Of a stretch of 64,000 nt of DNA, positions 55,149-64,000 are shown in pieces. Every line of letters starts with the position of its first letter. Position 1 is the stretch's first letter. A model generated the notes under the pieces. The model was not told where the DNA came from and searched no databases. It was given only the letters and a program-made list of their open reading frames with translations. Position numbers and translations under genes: made by a program. The stretch lies in contig DAOQAG010000009.1 in NCBI GenBank assembly GCA_035353815.1, positions 44,005 to 108,004 of the forward strand, in the 5' to 3' direction. Source of the DNA: JAKPUX01 sp035353815. Its GTDB lineage: Bacteria; Zhuqueibacterota; Zhuqueibacteria; Residuimicrobiales; Residuimicrobiaceae.

Positions 55149-56726
55149 ATGCCAGACCGGCTGATTGTGTATGATACCACCCTGCGCGACGGCGGCCAGA
55201 GCGAAGGCATTGCCTTCTCCGCCGACGATAAAGTAAAAATCGCACAGCGGCTGGACGCATTCGGTGCGGACTATATCGAGGGCGGCTGGCCGGGCTCCAA
55301 TCCCAAGGACCTCGAGTTCTTCCGCCGCGCCGCGGCGCTGCCCTGGAAAAATGCCCGCATCGCCGCCTTCGGCAGCACCCGCCGGGTCCATACCCCGGCC
55401 GGGGAGGACCCCAACCTCCGCGCCCTGCTCGAGGCCGAAACCCCGGTGACCACCATCTTTGGCAAATCCTGGGATCTCCATGTCATCGAGGGACTGCGCA
55501 CCACCCTGGAGGAGAACCTCAATCTGATCCGCAGCTCGGTGGCCTTTCTCCACGACCACGGCAAGGAGGTCATCTATGATGCCGAGCACTTTTTCGACGG
55601 CTATGTCGCCGATCCCGAATATGCCCTGACCACGCTGGCGGCCGCCCGTCAGGCCGGGGCCGCCTGTGTGGTCCTCTGTGACACCAATGGCGGCACCCTG
55701 ACCCTGCAGATGGCCGAGGTCATCCGGACAGTGATGCAGCGTTTTCCCGGGGTGCCGCTCGGCTTGCACGCCCATAACGACAGCGACGCAGCCGTGGCCA
55801 GCAGCCTTGCCGCGCTGGCCCTCGGTGTCCAGCATATTCAGGGCACCATCAACGGCTATGGCGAACGCTGCGGCAACGCCAACCTCTGCTCCATCATCGC
55901 CGGGGCGGCCCTGAAAATGAACCTTCTGCTGGCCCCGGCGGTCTCGCTGCAAGAGCTCACCAGCCTTTCCCGCTACGTCAGCGAGATCGCCAATCTCCCC
56001 CACCGCGAAGAGAGCCCCTACGTCGGCAACAGCGCCTTTGCGCACAAGGCGGGGATCCATGTCAGCGCGATCCAGCGCAACCATCGCACCTACGAACATG
56101 TCGATCCGGAACGCGTCGGCAACCACCGCCGGGTGCTGGTCTCGGACCAGTCCGGCCAGAGCAATATTCTCTATAAAGCGGCCGAGATGGGGGTCGACAT
56201 CGGCAGCAACCGCGCCGGCATCCGCGCCCTCGTCGAACAGCTCAAAGAGATGGAATATCTCGGCTATCAGTTCGAGGGGGCGGACGGTTCGCTCGAGGTG
56301 CTGATCAAAAAAACCTCCGGCCGCTACAGCCCCTATTTCTCCCTGGAGAGCGCCCGGGTGATCGTCGACAAGAGCGAGAACGGCTTTCTCTACGCCGAGG
56401 CGATTCTCAAGATCAAGGTCGGCGGAGAAATCGCGCATACCGCAGCGGAAGGGCACGGCCCGGTCGACGCCCTCGACCAGGCGCTACGCAAGGCCCTCCT
56501 GCCCTTCTATCCGGATCTGCAAAAGGTCAAGCTGGTGGACTATAAGGTGCGCGTCCTCGACAGCGGCCTCGCCACTGCGGCCAGAGTACGGGTTCTGATC
56601 GAGTCCAGCGATGGCGGTGTGAGCTGGGGCACGGTCGGGGTATCAGAGAATATCATCGAAGCAAGCTGGCAGGCCCTGGCCGATGGCATCGACTATTATC
56701 TCATGCGCACCATCGGCACGGCGTGA
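55149..56726 (+). CDS. cimA: (R)-citramalate synthase
   Basis: A 525-residue HMGL-family enzyme that condenses pyruvate with acetyl-CoA to citramalate, the first step of the threonine-independent route to isoleucine. DTTLRDGGQSEGIAFSADD and YIEGGWPGSNPKD are typical of CimA and differ from LeuA. The metal site is HAHNDSDAAVASS, with NGYGERCGNAN following, and the C-terminal LeuA dimer domain is present. AAAAGGAG precedes ATG 55149. The presence of CimA explains why a leucine-type operon would also respond to isoleucine. Confidence 0.93.
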   Translation: MPDRLIVYDTTLRDGGQSEGIAFSADDKVKIAQRLDAFGADYIEGGWPGSNPKDLEFFRRAAALPWKNARIAAFGSTRRVHTPAGEDPNLRALLEAETPVTTIFGKSWDLHVIEGLRTTLEENLNLIRSSVAFLHDHGKEVIYDAEHFFDGYVADPEYALTTLAAARQAGAACVVLCDTNGGTLTLQMAEVIRTVMQRFPGVPLGLHAHNDSDAAVASSLAALALGVQHIQGTINGYGERCGNANLCSIIAGAALKMNLLLAPAVSLQELTSLSRYVSEIANLPHREESPYVGNSAFAHKAGIHVSAIQRNHRTYEHVDPERVGNHRRVLVSDQSGQSNILYKAAEMGVDIGSNRAGIRALVEQLKEMEYLGYQFEGADGSLEVLIKKTSGRYSPYFSLESARVIVDKSENGFLYAEAILKIKVGGEIAHTAAEGHGPVDALDQALRKALLPFYPDLQKVKLVDYKVRVLDSGLATAARVRVLIESSDGGVSWGTVGVSENIIEASWQALADGIDYYLMRTIGTA

Positions 56727-56819
56727 CCCCTTAATGGTGCCGGGACACCGCTACCCCTTCAGCACAGCCGGCGGGGAACCCCGTCGAGCATACATTTCCG
56801 TAGTAATAAGGCGGAACAG

Positions 56820-59800
56820 ATGAATCCAGGTTCGCTCTTTTTGCATCCCGACGGACTCTATGACCCGATCTTCGAGCATGATAGCTGTGGCACCGGTTTT
56901 ATCGCCCGGCTTGATGGCGCGGCCCGGCACGATACAGTCTCTCTTGCCCTGCAGACCCTGATCCAGCTCGAGCATCGCGGCGCGGTCGGCGGCGACACCA
57001 GCACCGGCGACGGCGCCGGCATCATGCTGCAAATTCCCGACGCCCTCTTCCGTGGCGACGGGCTGGATTTCATCCTGCCCGAGCCCGGATTCTATGGCGC
57101 CGGGATGGCCTTTCTGCCCGCTGCACCGGCACTGGCCGGGCGCTGCGCAGCGGCGGTCGAAACGGTCATCGAAGAGGAAGGCTGCGAGATGCTGGGCTGG
57201 CGCGCCGTGCCGACCTCCGACTCCCAACTCGGCGAACTCGCCCGAGCCTCCCAGCCCGTGGTCCGCCAGTTCTTCGTCGCCCCCGGCCGGATCGCCCGCC
57301 ACCATTTCGAGCGCAAGCTTTACATCATCCGCCGCATGATTGAAAAAGCCCTGGCCGGGATTGGCGCCTTTTATATCTGCTCGCTTTCGAGCCGGACCAT
57401 CGTCTACAAGGGGCTGCTCACCGGAACCCAGCTCGCCCCCTGTTATCCGGATCTGGACCAGGAGCGCTGCGCCAGCTCGTTTGCCGTGATCCATCAGCGC
57501 TACAGCACCAACACCTTGCCCACCTGGAACCTGGCTCAGCCCTTCCGCTACGTAGCCCACAACGGCGAGATCAACACTCTGCGCAGCAACATCAGCCATA
57601 TGCACATGCGCGAGCCCATGCTCGCTTCCCCCCTGCTCGGCAAGGAGATCGATAAAATCAAACCGGTGCTGGTCGAGGAGGGCAGCGATTCGTCCATCTT
57701 CGACAACGCCCTCGAACTACTCGTCGCCTCGGGCCGCTCGCTCCCCCATGCGGTGATGATGCTTCTCCCCGAGGCGAGCGGACCCAAGATCCAGATGAGC
57801 GAAGACAAGCGCTCCTTTTATGAATATCACGCCGCCCTGATGGAGCCGTGGGATGGCCCCGCGGCGATGATCTTTTGCGACGGCCGCTACCTCGGCGGCA
57901 CCCTCGACCGCAACGGCCTGCGCCCCGCCCGGTATACCATCACCCGCGACGGCATGATCGTTCTCGCCTCCGAGACCGGGGTGATCGAGTGTCCCGACCA
58001 GCAGATCCTGCGCCGGGGCCGGCTGCAGCCGGGACGGATGTTTCTGGTCGACCTCGAACAGCACCGCCTTGTGCCCGATAATGAGGTCAAATCCAAAATC
58101 TCCCGGCGCAAACCCTATCGCCGCTGGGTCAAGGACAACCGTATCGAGCTGCGCGGGCTCTTCACACCGGGCGATGTGCCGTACGTCGAACCTGAGGTGC
58201 TGCTGCGGCAGCAGCACGCCTTCGGGTATACCGACGAGGAATTGCGCATGGTGATCGCCCCCATGGCCTCGCGCGGTCAGGAGGCGGTGGGCTCGATGGG
58301 CAATGATGCCCCGCTGGCGGTGCTCTCCAACCACCCCCAATCCCTCTTCGCCTATTTCAAGCAGCTCTTCGCCCAGGTCACCAATCCGCCCATCGATCCC
58401 CTGCGCGAGGAACTGGTGATGTCACTTGAGAGCTTTGTCGGGCGGCAGATCAACTCCCTCGATGAGCAGCCCAAAAGCAATTACGGCCTCAAGCTGCCCC
58501 ATCCCATCCTGTCGATGGACGACATGGAGCGGCTCCGTGCCGCCCGGCATGAGGATATCAAAGCCGGCCAGATCGACATCCTCTTTCCCGTCGAGGGCGG
58601 CGGCGCACTCGCGGGCGCTCTGGAATCGGTCTTTGCGCAGGCCCTGGTCTGCATCGGGCAGGGCTGCAACCTGCTGATCCTCTCGGACAGCGGCATCAGT
58701 GCCTCCAGAGCCGCCATCCCCTCCCTGCTGGCCGTATCGGGGCTCCACCAGCACCTGATCGCGCACGGCCTGCGCAACCACGCCGGCATCATCATCGAGT
58801 CCGGCGAACCCCGTGAGGTGACCCATTTCGCACAGCTGTTGGGTTTTGGCGCCGACGCCATTTGCCCTTATCTCGCCTTCGAGACCGTGCGCGATCTGGC
58901 GGAGTCCGCTCTGCTGGAGAAGCCCGTGAAAGCGGTCGAGGCGATGGATGCCTATGTAACCGCGGTTAAAAAGGGATTATTAAAGACGTTCAGCCGCATG
59001 GGCATCTCGACGCTGCACAGCTTTTTCGCGTCCCAGCTTTTCGAGGCGGTCGGCATCGGTCCGGAGGTGATGACGCGCTATTTTTGCGGCACGCCCTCGC
59101 GCATCGGCGGACTCGGGCTGGAGGAGATCGCCCACGAGGCCCGGCTGCGCCACCAGCGCGGCTTCCCGGCGGAGCAAGCCCCGCAACCGCTGCTGGAAGC
59201 AGGCGGCCATTATCACCTGCGCCAGGGCGGTGAGAAGCACCTCTGGAGTTCGGAGGCGATATCCAGACTGCAGCAGGCGGTCTGGAATGATGAGTATGAT
59301 GCCTTCAAGGAATACACCGCCCTGATCAACGACCAGTCGCGCGAGCGGGTTACCCTGCGCAGCCTGCTCCGATTCAAGCCGGCGCCTCCCATTCCGCTCG
59401 AGATGGTCGAGCCGGAGGCCGCGATCCTCCGGCGTTTCGTCGCCTCGGCCATGTCCCTCGGCTCGATCAGCCCCGAGGCCCACGAGACCATCGCCATGGC
59501 CATGAACCGGTTGGGGGCGCACAGCAATTCCGGCGAAGGCGGCGAGGACCCGGCCCGCAACCAGCCCCTGAGCAACGGGGAGAGCAGGCGTTCGTCCATC
59601 CGCCAGATCGCCTCCGGCCGGTTCGGCGTGACCACGGAGTATGTGGTCACCGCCGACGAGCTGCAGATCAAGGTGGCGCAGGGGGCCAAGCCCGGCGAAG
59701 GGGGACAACTTCCCGGTCACAAGGTCAGCGCGGAAATTGCCCGCGTACGCCACACCACCCCGGGGGTTACCCTGATCTCTCCGCCGCCGCATCACGATAT

Positions 59801-61394
59801 CTATTCCATCGAGGATCTGGCGCAGTTGATCTACGACCTTCAGACCGTCAATCCGCGCGCGCGAATCTCGGTCAAGCTGGTCTCCGAGGTGGGCGTCGGC
59901 ACCGTAGCGGCGGGTGTGGCCAAGGCCAGGGCGAATATGGTCCTCATCGCCGGCCATGACGGCGGCACCGGAGCCTCTCCCCTCACCTCGATCAAGCATA
60001 CCGGTCTGCCGTGGGAGCTCGGCCTGGCCGAGACCCAGCAAACCCTGATTCGTAATCGCTTGCGCGACCGCATCCGCATCCAGGTCGACGGCCAGCTCAA
60101 GACCGGGCGGGATCTCGCCGTCGCCGCCCTGCTCGGTGCGGAGGAATTCGGCTTTGGCACCACCGTGCTGGTGGCGCTGGGATGCGTGATGATGCGCAAA
60201 TGCCACCTCAACACCTGTCCCACCGGGGTGGCCACCCAGGACCCCGCCCTGCGCGCCCACTTCAAGGGCAAGCCCGAGCATGTCGAACGCCTGATGCGCT
60301 TCATGGCCCGGGAGCTGCGCGAGCTGATGGCGGAGCTTGGCTTCGTCACGGTGGAGGAGATGGTCGGCCGGGCCGACCGGCTCGAGAGGATACCGAAGAT
60401 CGATCACTGGAAGGCCGCCACCCTCGATCTGCGTCCGCTGCTGGCGGTGGCGCCTGAGGATCAGCCGCGCCGCTGCCTGCGCCCGCGGGAGCAAGTCCCC
60501 GCCGCTGCGGCCGATCAAGTGCCGCTCCCAGCGAGGGGGACTGAGCCCGGCCTCCTCGATGATGAACTCATCCGGCTGGCGCGGCCAGCACTGGAGAACC
60601 AGCAGCAAGTGCGCATCGACAGGGCCATCCGCAATGTCCACCGCACGGTGGGGGCCCGCCTCAGCGGCGAGATCGTGCTGCGGCACGGCAGTCGGGGATT
60701 GGCGGAGGGCGCGATCCAGCTCTACTTCAAAGGCAGCGCAGGACAGAGCCTCGGCGCATTTCTGGCGCCTGGGATTTGCATCCGGCTGGAGGGCGATGCC
60801 AACGACTATCTCGGCAAGAGCATGTCGGGGGGACGAATCGTGCTGGTGCCGCCCATCGGCGCGACCTTTCAGCCTCACGAGAACATCATCGCCGGTAATG
60901 TGGTGCTCTACGGGGCAACCGGCGGCGAGGTGTTTATCAACGGCATGGCTGGCGAGCGCTTCGCCGTGCGCAACAGCGGCGCACGCGCCGTGGTCGAGGG
61001 AATCGGCGATCACGGCTGCGAATATATGACCGGAGGGATCGTGGTGGTGATCGGACCGACGGGCAACAATTTCGCCGCGGGTATGAGCGGGGGCATCGCG
61101 TACGTCCATGACGAGTCCCAGCTTTTCGACACCCGCTGTAATCTCGACATGGTCGACCTCGAACCGGTCTGGAAGCGGGAGGACCTCGCCCAGCTGCGCG
61201 GATTGCTCGAGGACCATTACCGGCTGACCAACAGTCCCCGGGCCAAAATGCTGCTTGAAAACTGGGAGGCCCACCTGGCCTATTTCGTCAAGGTGATGCC
61301 CATCGATTACCGCCAATCGCTGGCGCGGATGAAACTGCATGAAGAGCGGGACAAGGAGACGGTGGCGGTCACCGAGGAGGTGTTTCATGGCTAA
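56820..61394 (+). CDS. gltB: Glutamate synthase, large subunit
   Basis: A 1524-residue GOGAT large subunit that makes glutamate from glutamine and 2-oxoglutarate. The class II glutaminase domain has its nucleophile Cys23 (EHDSCGTGF) after a 22-residue propeptide. The central and FMN-binding domains include GHDGGTGASPLTSIKHTG. CVMMRKCHLNTCPTGVA holds the three Cys of the [3Fe-4S] cluster, and the C-terminal beta-helix has the GxxGxxxG repeats. It overlaps gltD by 8 nt. It supplies glutamate for the BCAA transaminases. Confidence 0.96.
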   Translation: MNPGSLFLHPDGLYDPIFEHDSCGTGFIARLDGAARHDTVSLALQTLIQLEHRGAVGGDTSTGDGAGIMLQIPDALFRGDGLDFILPEPGFYGAGMAFLPAAPALAGRCAAAVETVIEEEGCEMLGWRAVPTSDSQLGELARASQPVVRQFFVAPGRIARHHFERKLYIIRRMIEKALAGIGAFYICSLSSRTIVYKGLLTGTQLAPCYPDLDQERCASSFAVIHQRYSTNTLPTWNLAQPFRYVAHNGEINTLRSNISHMHMREPMLASPLLGKEIDKIKPVLVEEGSDSSIFDNALELLVASGRSLPHAVMMLLPEASGPKIQMSEDKRSFYEYHAALMEPWDGPAAMIFCDGRYLGGTLDRNGLRPARYTITRDGMIVLASETGVIECPDQQILRRGRLQPGRMFLVDLEQHRLVPDNEVKSKISRRKPYRRWVKDNRIELRGLFTPGDVPYVEPEVLLRQQHAFGYTDEELRMVIAPMASRGQEAVGSMGNDAPLAVLSNHPQSLFAYFKQLFAQVTNPPIDPLREELVMSLESFVGRQINSLDEQPKSNYGLKLPHPILSMDDMERLRAARHEDIKAGQIDILFPVEGGGALAGALESVFAQALVCIGQGCNLLILSDSGISASRAAIPSLLAVSGLHQHLIAHGLRNHAGIIIESGEPREVTHFAQLLGFGADAICPYLAFETVRDLAESALLEKPVKAVEAMDAYVTAVKKGLLKTFSRMGISTLHSFFASQLFEAVGIGPEVMTRYFCGTPSRIGGLGLEEIAHEARLRHQRGFPAEQAPQPLLEAGGHYHLRQGGEKHLWSSEAISRLQQAVWNDEYDAFKEYTALINDQSRERVTLRSLLRFKPAPPIPLEMVEPEAAILRRFVASAMSLGSISPEAHETIAMAMNRLGAHSNSGEGGEDPARNQPLSNGESRRSSIRQIASGRFGVTTEYVVTADELQIKVAQGAKPGEGGQLPGHKVSAEIARVRHTTPGVTLISPPPHHDIYSIEDLAQLIYDLQTVNPRARISVKLVSEVGVGTVAAGVAKARANMVLIAGHDGGTGASPLTSIKHTGLPWELGLAETQQTLIRNRLRDRIRIQVDGQLKTGRDLAVAALLGAEEFGFGTTVLVALGCVMMRKCHLNTCPTGVATQDPALRAHFKGKPEHVERLMRFMARELRELMAELGFVTVEEMVGRADRLERIPKIDHWKAATLDLRPLLAVAPEDQPRRCLRPREQVPAAAADQVPLPARGTEPGLLDDELIRLARPALENQQQVRIDRAIRNVHRTVGARLSGEIVLRHGSRGLAEGAIQLYFKGSAGQSLGAFLAPGICIRLEGDANDYLGKSMSGGRIVLVPPIGATFQPHENIIAGNVVLYGATGGEVFINGMAGERFAVRNSGARAVVEGIGDHGCEYMTGGIVVVIGPTGNNFAAGMSGGIAYVHDESQLFDTRCNLDMVDLEPVWKREDLAQLRGLLEDHYRLTNSPRAKMLLENWEAHLAYFVKVMPIDYRQSLARMKLHEERDKETVAVTEEVFHG

Positions 61395-62805
61395 GACGAC
61401 CGGATTTATGGAATTCCCCCGCCAGGCCCCGTCCAGACGCACCAAATCGGAGCGCATCCGGGATTTTTGCGAGTTTGAAATCCCGCTCTCACCGGAAACA
61501 CTCAACCAGCAGGCGGCTCGCTGCATGGACTGCGGGGTGCCCCACTGCCACGCCTATGGTTGTCCGGTGCAAAATCGGATCCCGGATTTCAACGAAATGG
61601 TCTGGCGCGGTCAATGGCGCCGTGCCCTGGCCTTGCTGGAAAGCACAATCAATTTCCCCGAATTCACAGGCCGGATATGCCCGGCCCCCTGTGAAGCGGC
61701 CTGTACCCTGATGCTCCTGGAGGAGCCGGTGACCATTCGTCATCTCGAGGCGCAGATCGTCGCAAAGGGCTGGCAGGAGGGCTGGATCCAGCCCCGGAAA
61801 GCAGCGGTGAAAACCGGCAAGCGGGTGGCGGTGGCAGGCTCCGGTCCGGCGGGACTGGCGGCCGCCCAGCAGCTGGCGCGGGCGGGGCATGAGGTGATCC
61901 TCTTCGAGCGTTCTCAACGCATCGGTGGGTTAATGCGCTATGGCATCCCCGATTTCAAACTGGAAAAATGGGTTCTGGACCGGCGGCTGGAACAGCTCAA
62001 GGCGGAAGGGGTCATCTTTGAGACCAATGTCAACGCCGGCATCGACCTGTCGGTCCGCTATATGCAGCGTTCCTTCGACGCTATAGTCCTGGCGATCGGG
62101 GCCGGGGAGCCGCGCGAACTCGATATCCCCGGCCGCCATCTGGCGGGGATCTACCGGGCCATGGAGTATCTGACGGGACAGAACAAAAAACAGGCGGGAA
62201 TTGCGAAGCTGGAGATCGACGCCCGCGGCAAGCGGGTTGTAGTGATTGGCGGCGGGGATACCGGATCCGATTGCGTCGGCACCGCCGTTCGCCAGGGGGC
62301 CCGGGAGGTGACCCAGATCGAGCTGCTTCCCCAGCCGCCGGCGGTCCGCGCGCCGCACAATCCCTGGCCCGCCTGGCCGCAGATCCTGCGCACCTCAAGC
62401 TCGCAGGAAGAGGGCTGCACGCGACGGTGGAGCCTGGCGTCCAAAGAATTTGCCGGCGCTGACGGCCGGGTGTGCGGCGTGGAGGTGGCTCAGCTGGCGT
62501 GGAGCGAGGAGCAGTGCCAGGAGATCGCCGGCACCGGGGAAACGATTCCGGCGGATCTGGTGCTGCTCGCGCTGGGATTCCTCAGTGTCGAGCACTCTCC
62601 CCTGATCGCGGAGGCGCAGATTGGCCTGACAGCGCGCGGAACTATTGAGGTGGACGAGAACTCCATGACCTCTATGCCCGGCATTTTTGCGGCCGGCGAT
62701 GCCGTCCGCGGCGCCACGCTGGTGGTGCGCGCCATCCAGCAGGGGCGCGCAGCAGCAGCAGGGGTACAACGCTATTTGGCGGGAGATTCCGGAATCGGGC
62801 TCTGA
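61387..62805 (+). CDS. gltD: Glutamate synthase, small subunit
   Basis: A 472-residue NADPH-dependent subunit. Two [4Fe-4S] Cys clusters lie at the N-terminus: CMDCGVPHCHAYGCP (Cys46, 49, 54 and 59) and GRICPAPCEAAC. The FAD-binding GSGPAGLAAAQQLARAG and NADPH-binding GGGDTGSDCVGTAVRQG follow. ATG 61387 is used rather than the longer frame at 61339, since it begins MAKTTGF and overlaps gltB by only 8 nt. Its 3' end overlaps the convergent lipocalin gene by 34 nt. Confidence 0.95.
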   Translation: MAKTTGFMEFPRQAPSRRTKSERIRDFCEFEIPLSPETLNQQAARCMDCGVPHCHAYGCPVQNRIPDFNEMVWRGQWRRALALLESTINFPEFTGRICPAPCEAACTLMLLEEPVTIRHLEAQIVAKGWQEGWIQPRKAAVKTGKRVAVAGSGPAGLAAAQQLARAGHEVILFERSQRIGGLMRYGIPDFKLEKWVLDRRLEQLKAEGVIFETNVNAGIDLSVRYMQRSFDAIVLAIGAGEPRELDIPGRHLAGIYRAMEYLTGQNKKQAGIAKLEIDARGKRVVVIGGGDTGSDCVGTAVRQGAREVTQIELLPQPPAVRAPHNPWPAWPQILRTSSSQEEGCTRRWSLASKEFAGADGRVCGVEVAQLAWSEEQCQEIAGTGETIPADLVLLALGFLSVEHSPLIAEAQIGLTARGTIEVDENSMTSMPGIFAAGDAVRGATLVVRAIQQGRAAAAGVQRYLAGDSGIGL

Positions 62806-63311
62806 TCCACATAGATCAGCTTTTCGGTCGGAAAGCCCAGATTTTTGGCTTTTTCGACCAGCGGCTGCAAAACCTCATCCGGGAGTTTAGGCTCGCGCGC
62901 CAGGATCCACAAATAGGAGGTCTTGTTGCTGCAGACCAGCACGCGCGAATAGCTCTCGTCGAGATCGAAAATCGTGTAGCCCCCATAAAAGGGGCCGAAA
63001 AAGGAGACTTTTAACCGGCCGACATCCCGGGGTCCGACGAATTTGGCTTTGCCTATGGCTTCTTTCCACTTTTTTTTATCGGACAGGTATCCCCGGTTGA
63101 CCACGCGGACCGTGCCGTTTTCGTTCAGCGAGTAGACCGCCGTGGTGCGGCTCAGTCCTCTTTCGAAGGAATGGTCCAGCCGGGCGATCTCATACCAGGT
63201 GCCCAGGTAGCGCTGCAGGTCAAAATTCTCGACCGGAACCACCCCCCTGGGGATGCCGGGCGTGCAGCCCAAAATGGCGGCCAGCACGAGGAGGAGAGGA
63301 AGATATTTCAT
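62772..63311 (-). CDS. blc: Outer-membrane lipocalin (Blc-type lipoprotein)
   Basis: A 179-residue lipoprotein. The signal ends LAAILGC with Cys16 as the lipid site. Lipocalin motifs LGTWYEIARLDHSFERGL and FFGPFYGGYTIFDLD closely match E. coli Blc, and WILAREPKLPDEV follows. Blc proteins bind fatty acids or lysophospholipids at the outer membrane under stress. Its 3' end overlaps gltD on the opposite strand by 34 nt. Confidence 0.92.
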   Translation of the reverse strand: MKYLPLLLVLAAILGCTPGIPRGVVPVENFDLQRYLGTWYEIARLDHSFERGLSRTTAVYSLNENGTVRVVNRGYLSDKKKWKEAIGKAKFVGPRDVGRLKVSFFGPFYGGYTIFDLDESYSRVLVCSNKTSYLWILAREPKLPDEVLQPLVEKAKNLGFPTEKLIYVDQSPIPESPAK

Positions 63312-63359
63312 AGCTTGACTCCTTTCAGATGATGTAAAGGCGCCACCGGGCGTGCTCCA

Positions 63360-64000
63360 TCAGGAAACGGTGGTACCGAAAAGAGCGCCGACCGCCCAGG
63401 TCAGGGCCATGGCCAGGGCGCCCCAGAAGGTGACGCGCAGCGCCCCGAGGCCGGCTTTGGCGCCGCCGGTTCTGGCGGCCAGCCCGCCGAGAAAGGCCAG
63501 ACAGAGGAGCGAGGCGATCACCACCGCGATGGCCAGCACCGATACCGGGGCCAGAAGGGCGACCGCCAGGGGGAGGCCGGCACCGACGGCAAAGGTCCCG
63601 GCGGAGGCGAAGGCCGCCTGGACCGGGCGCGCATTGTGGATCTCGGAAAGGCCGAGCTCATCGCGCGCATGCGCGCCGAGGGCGTCATGCGTCATAAGCT
63701 GGTCGGCGACCTGCAGGGCCAGATCGGTATCCAGCCCGCGTGCCACATAGATCCGCTGCAGCTCCTCGCGCTCGCTCTCCCATTGCGTGGCCAGTTCCGC
63801 GCGCTCGCGCGCCAGATCGGCCTGCTCCGTGTCCGCTTGCGAACTCACCGAGACATACTCGCCTGCCGCCATGGATAGGGCGCCAGCGATGACGCCGGCA
63901 AGGCCGGAGGCCAAAAGGGCATGCCCGGTCAGAGCTGCACCGGAGACTCCCACCACGATGCCGGCGGTTGAAACGATGCCGTCATTAGCGCCCAATACTG
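63360..64000 (-). CDS. VIT/CCC1-family transporter (5' end beyond window)
   Basis: The open frame continues to the right edge; its first visible residues read VLGANDGIVSTAGIVVG, which is the internal signature of the family, so the real start lies beyond 64000. An apparent TTG start at 63995 is therefore not real. Further motifs are GALSMAAGEYVSVSSQADTE, then a cytoplasmic acidic helical stretch with Glu residues (about 60-110), then three C-terminal membrane spans. The family moves iron or manganese across membranes. At least 213 residues are visible. Confidence 0.88.
   Translation of the reverse strand, partial: VLGANDGIVSTAGIVVGVSGAALTGHALLASGLAGVIAGALSMAAGEYVSVSSQADTEQADLARERAELATQWESEREELQRIYVARGLDTDLALQVADQLMTHDALGAHARDELGLSEIHNARPVQAAFASAGTFAVGAGLPLAVALLAPVSVLAIAVVIASLLCLAFLGGLAARTGGAKAGLGALRVTFWGALAMALTWAVGALFGTTVS

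Noticed and set aside
58980..61526. An 848-codon minus-strand frame across gltB
   Set aside because: Antisense shadow of a certain GltB, with no signature of its own.
63360..63995. A complete 211-residue VIT-family protein starting at TTG 63995
   Set aside because: The codons before it (Val, Leu) continue the family signature VLGANDG to the window edge, so the gene is truncated rather than complete.

Overview
The window is GC-rich, densely coded and mostly chromosomal in character. I see no phage, plasmid, insertion-sequence, CRISPR, tRNA or rRNA signal. The likely source is an uncultivated or little-studied member of the Fibrobacterota-Chlorobiota-Bacteroidota (FCB) superphylum outside classical Bacteroidota. 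One secreted protein carries a type IX secretion C-terminal sorting domain (YPNPFNP motif near its end). There is a large TonB-dependent receptor with no SusD partner, and many secreted proteins have Tat or Sec/lipoprotein signals. Several promoter candidates have sigma-70-like -35/-10 boxes with 17-bp spacing, unlike the -33/-7 promoters of Bacteroidota. The phylum is an inference; I cannot place it further.

Region 1 (1-37.6 kb) is a glycan-catabolism island, almost all on the minus strand. It starts with GH28, a GH71/99-like protein, GH78 alpha-L-rhamnosidase, a Tat-exported Gfo/Idh/MocA oxidoreductase and a double-DUF1080 protein. A membrane-tethered winged-helix regulator on the plus strand follows, divergent from a TonB receptor. 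Behind the receptor lie a T9SS beta-helix protein, a large uncharacterised protein, a GH63-like glucosidase, ApbE, a second oxidoreductase, a small membrane protein, three GH92 alpha-mannosidases with one GH28 among them, a FucP-like symporter and a ROK kinase. Rhamnulokinase and L-rhamnose isomerase close the block. A plausible flow is: surface or periplasmic enzymes trim rhamnose- and mannose-containing (pectin-like or glycoprotein-like) glycans, sugars are imported, ROK/RhaB phosphorylate, and RhaA isomerises. Substrates are inferred from family membership.

Region 2 (37.7-48.4 kb) holds a PfkB kinase and a DUF5060/DUF4038 hydrolase, a secreted lactonase-type beta-propeller, and a plus-strand operon of GH2 beta-galactosidase-like enzyme, an unknown secreted protein and a GH3-PA14 beta-glucosidase-like enzyme.

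Region 3 (48.6-62.8 kb) is amino-acid biosynthesis: ilvB-ilvN-ilvC-leuA-leuB-cimA, then gltB-gltD. Upstream of ilvB, behind a good sigma-70-like promoter, lies an unlisted 53-codon ORF with a Shine-Dalgarno. It ends in a run where 13 of 16 codons are Ile or Leu and is followed by mutually exclusive RNA pairings. This looks like a transcription or translation attenuator for a Leu (leuA/leuB) and citramalate-route Ile (cimA) operon, and it is the most interesting element in the window. GltBD would provide glutamate for the final transaminations. ilvD and leuCD are not in the window.

The right edge holds a Blc-type lipocalin and the truncated end of a VIT/CCC1-type transporter, both on the minus strand.
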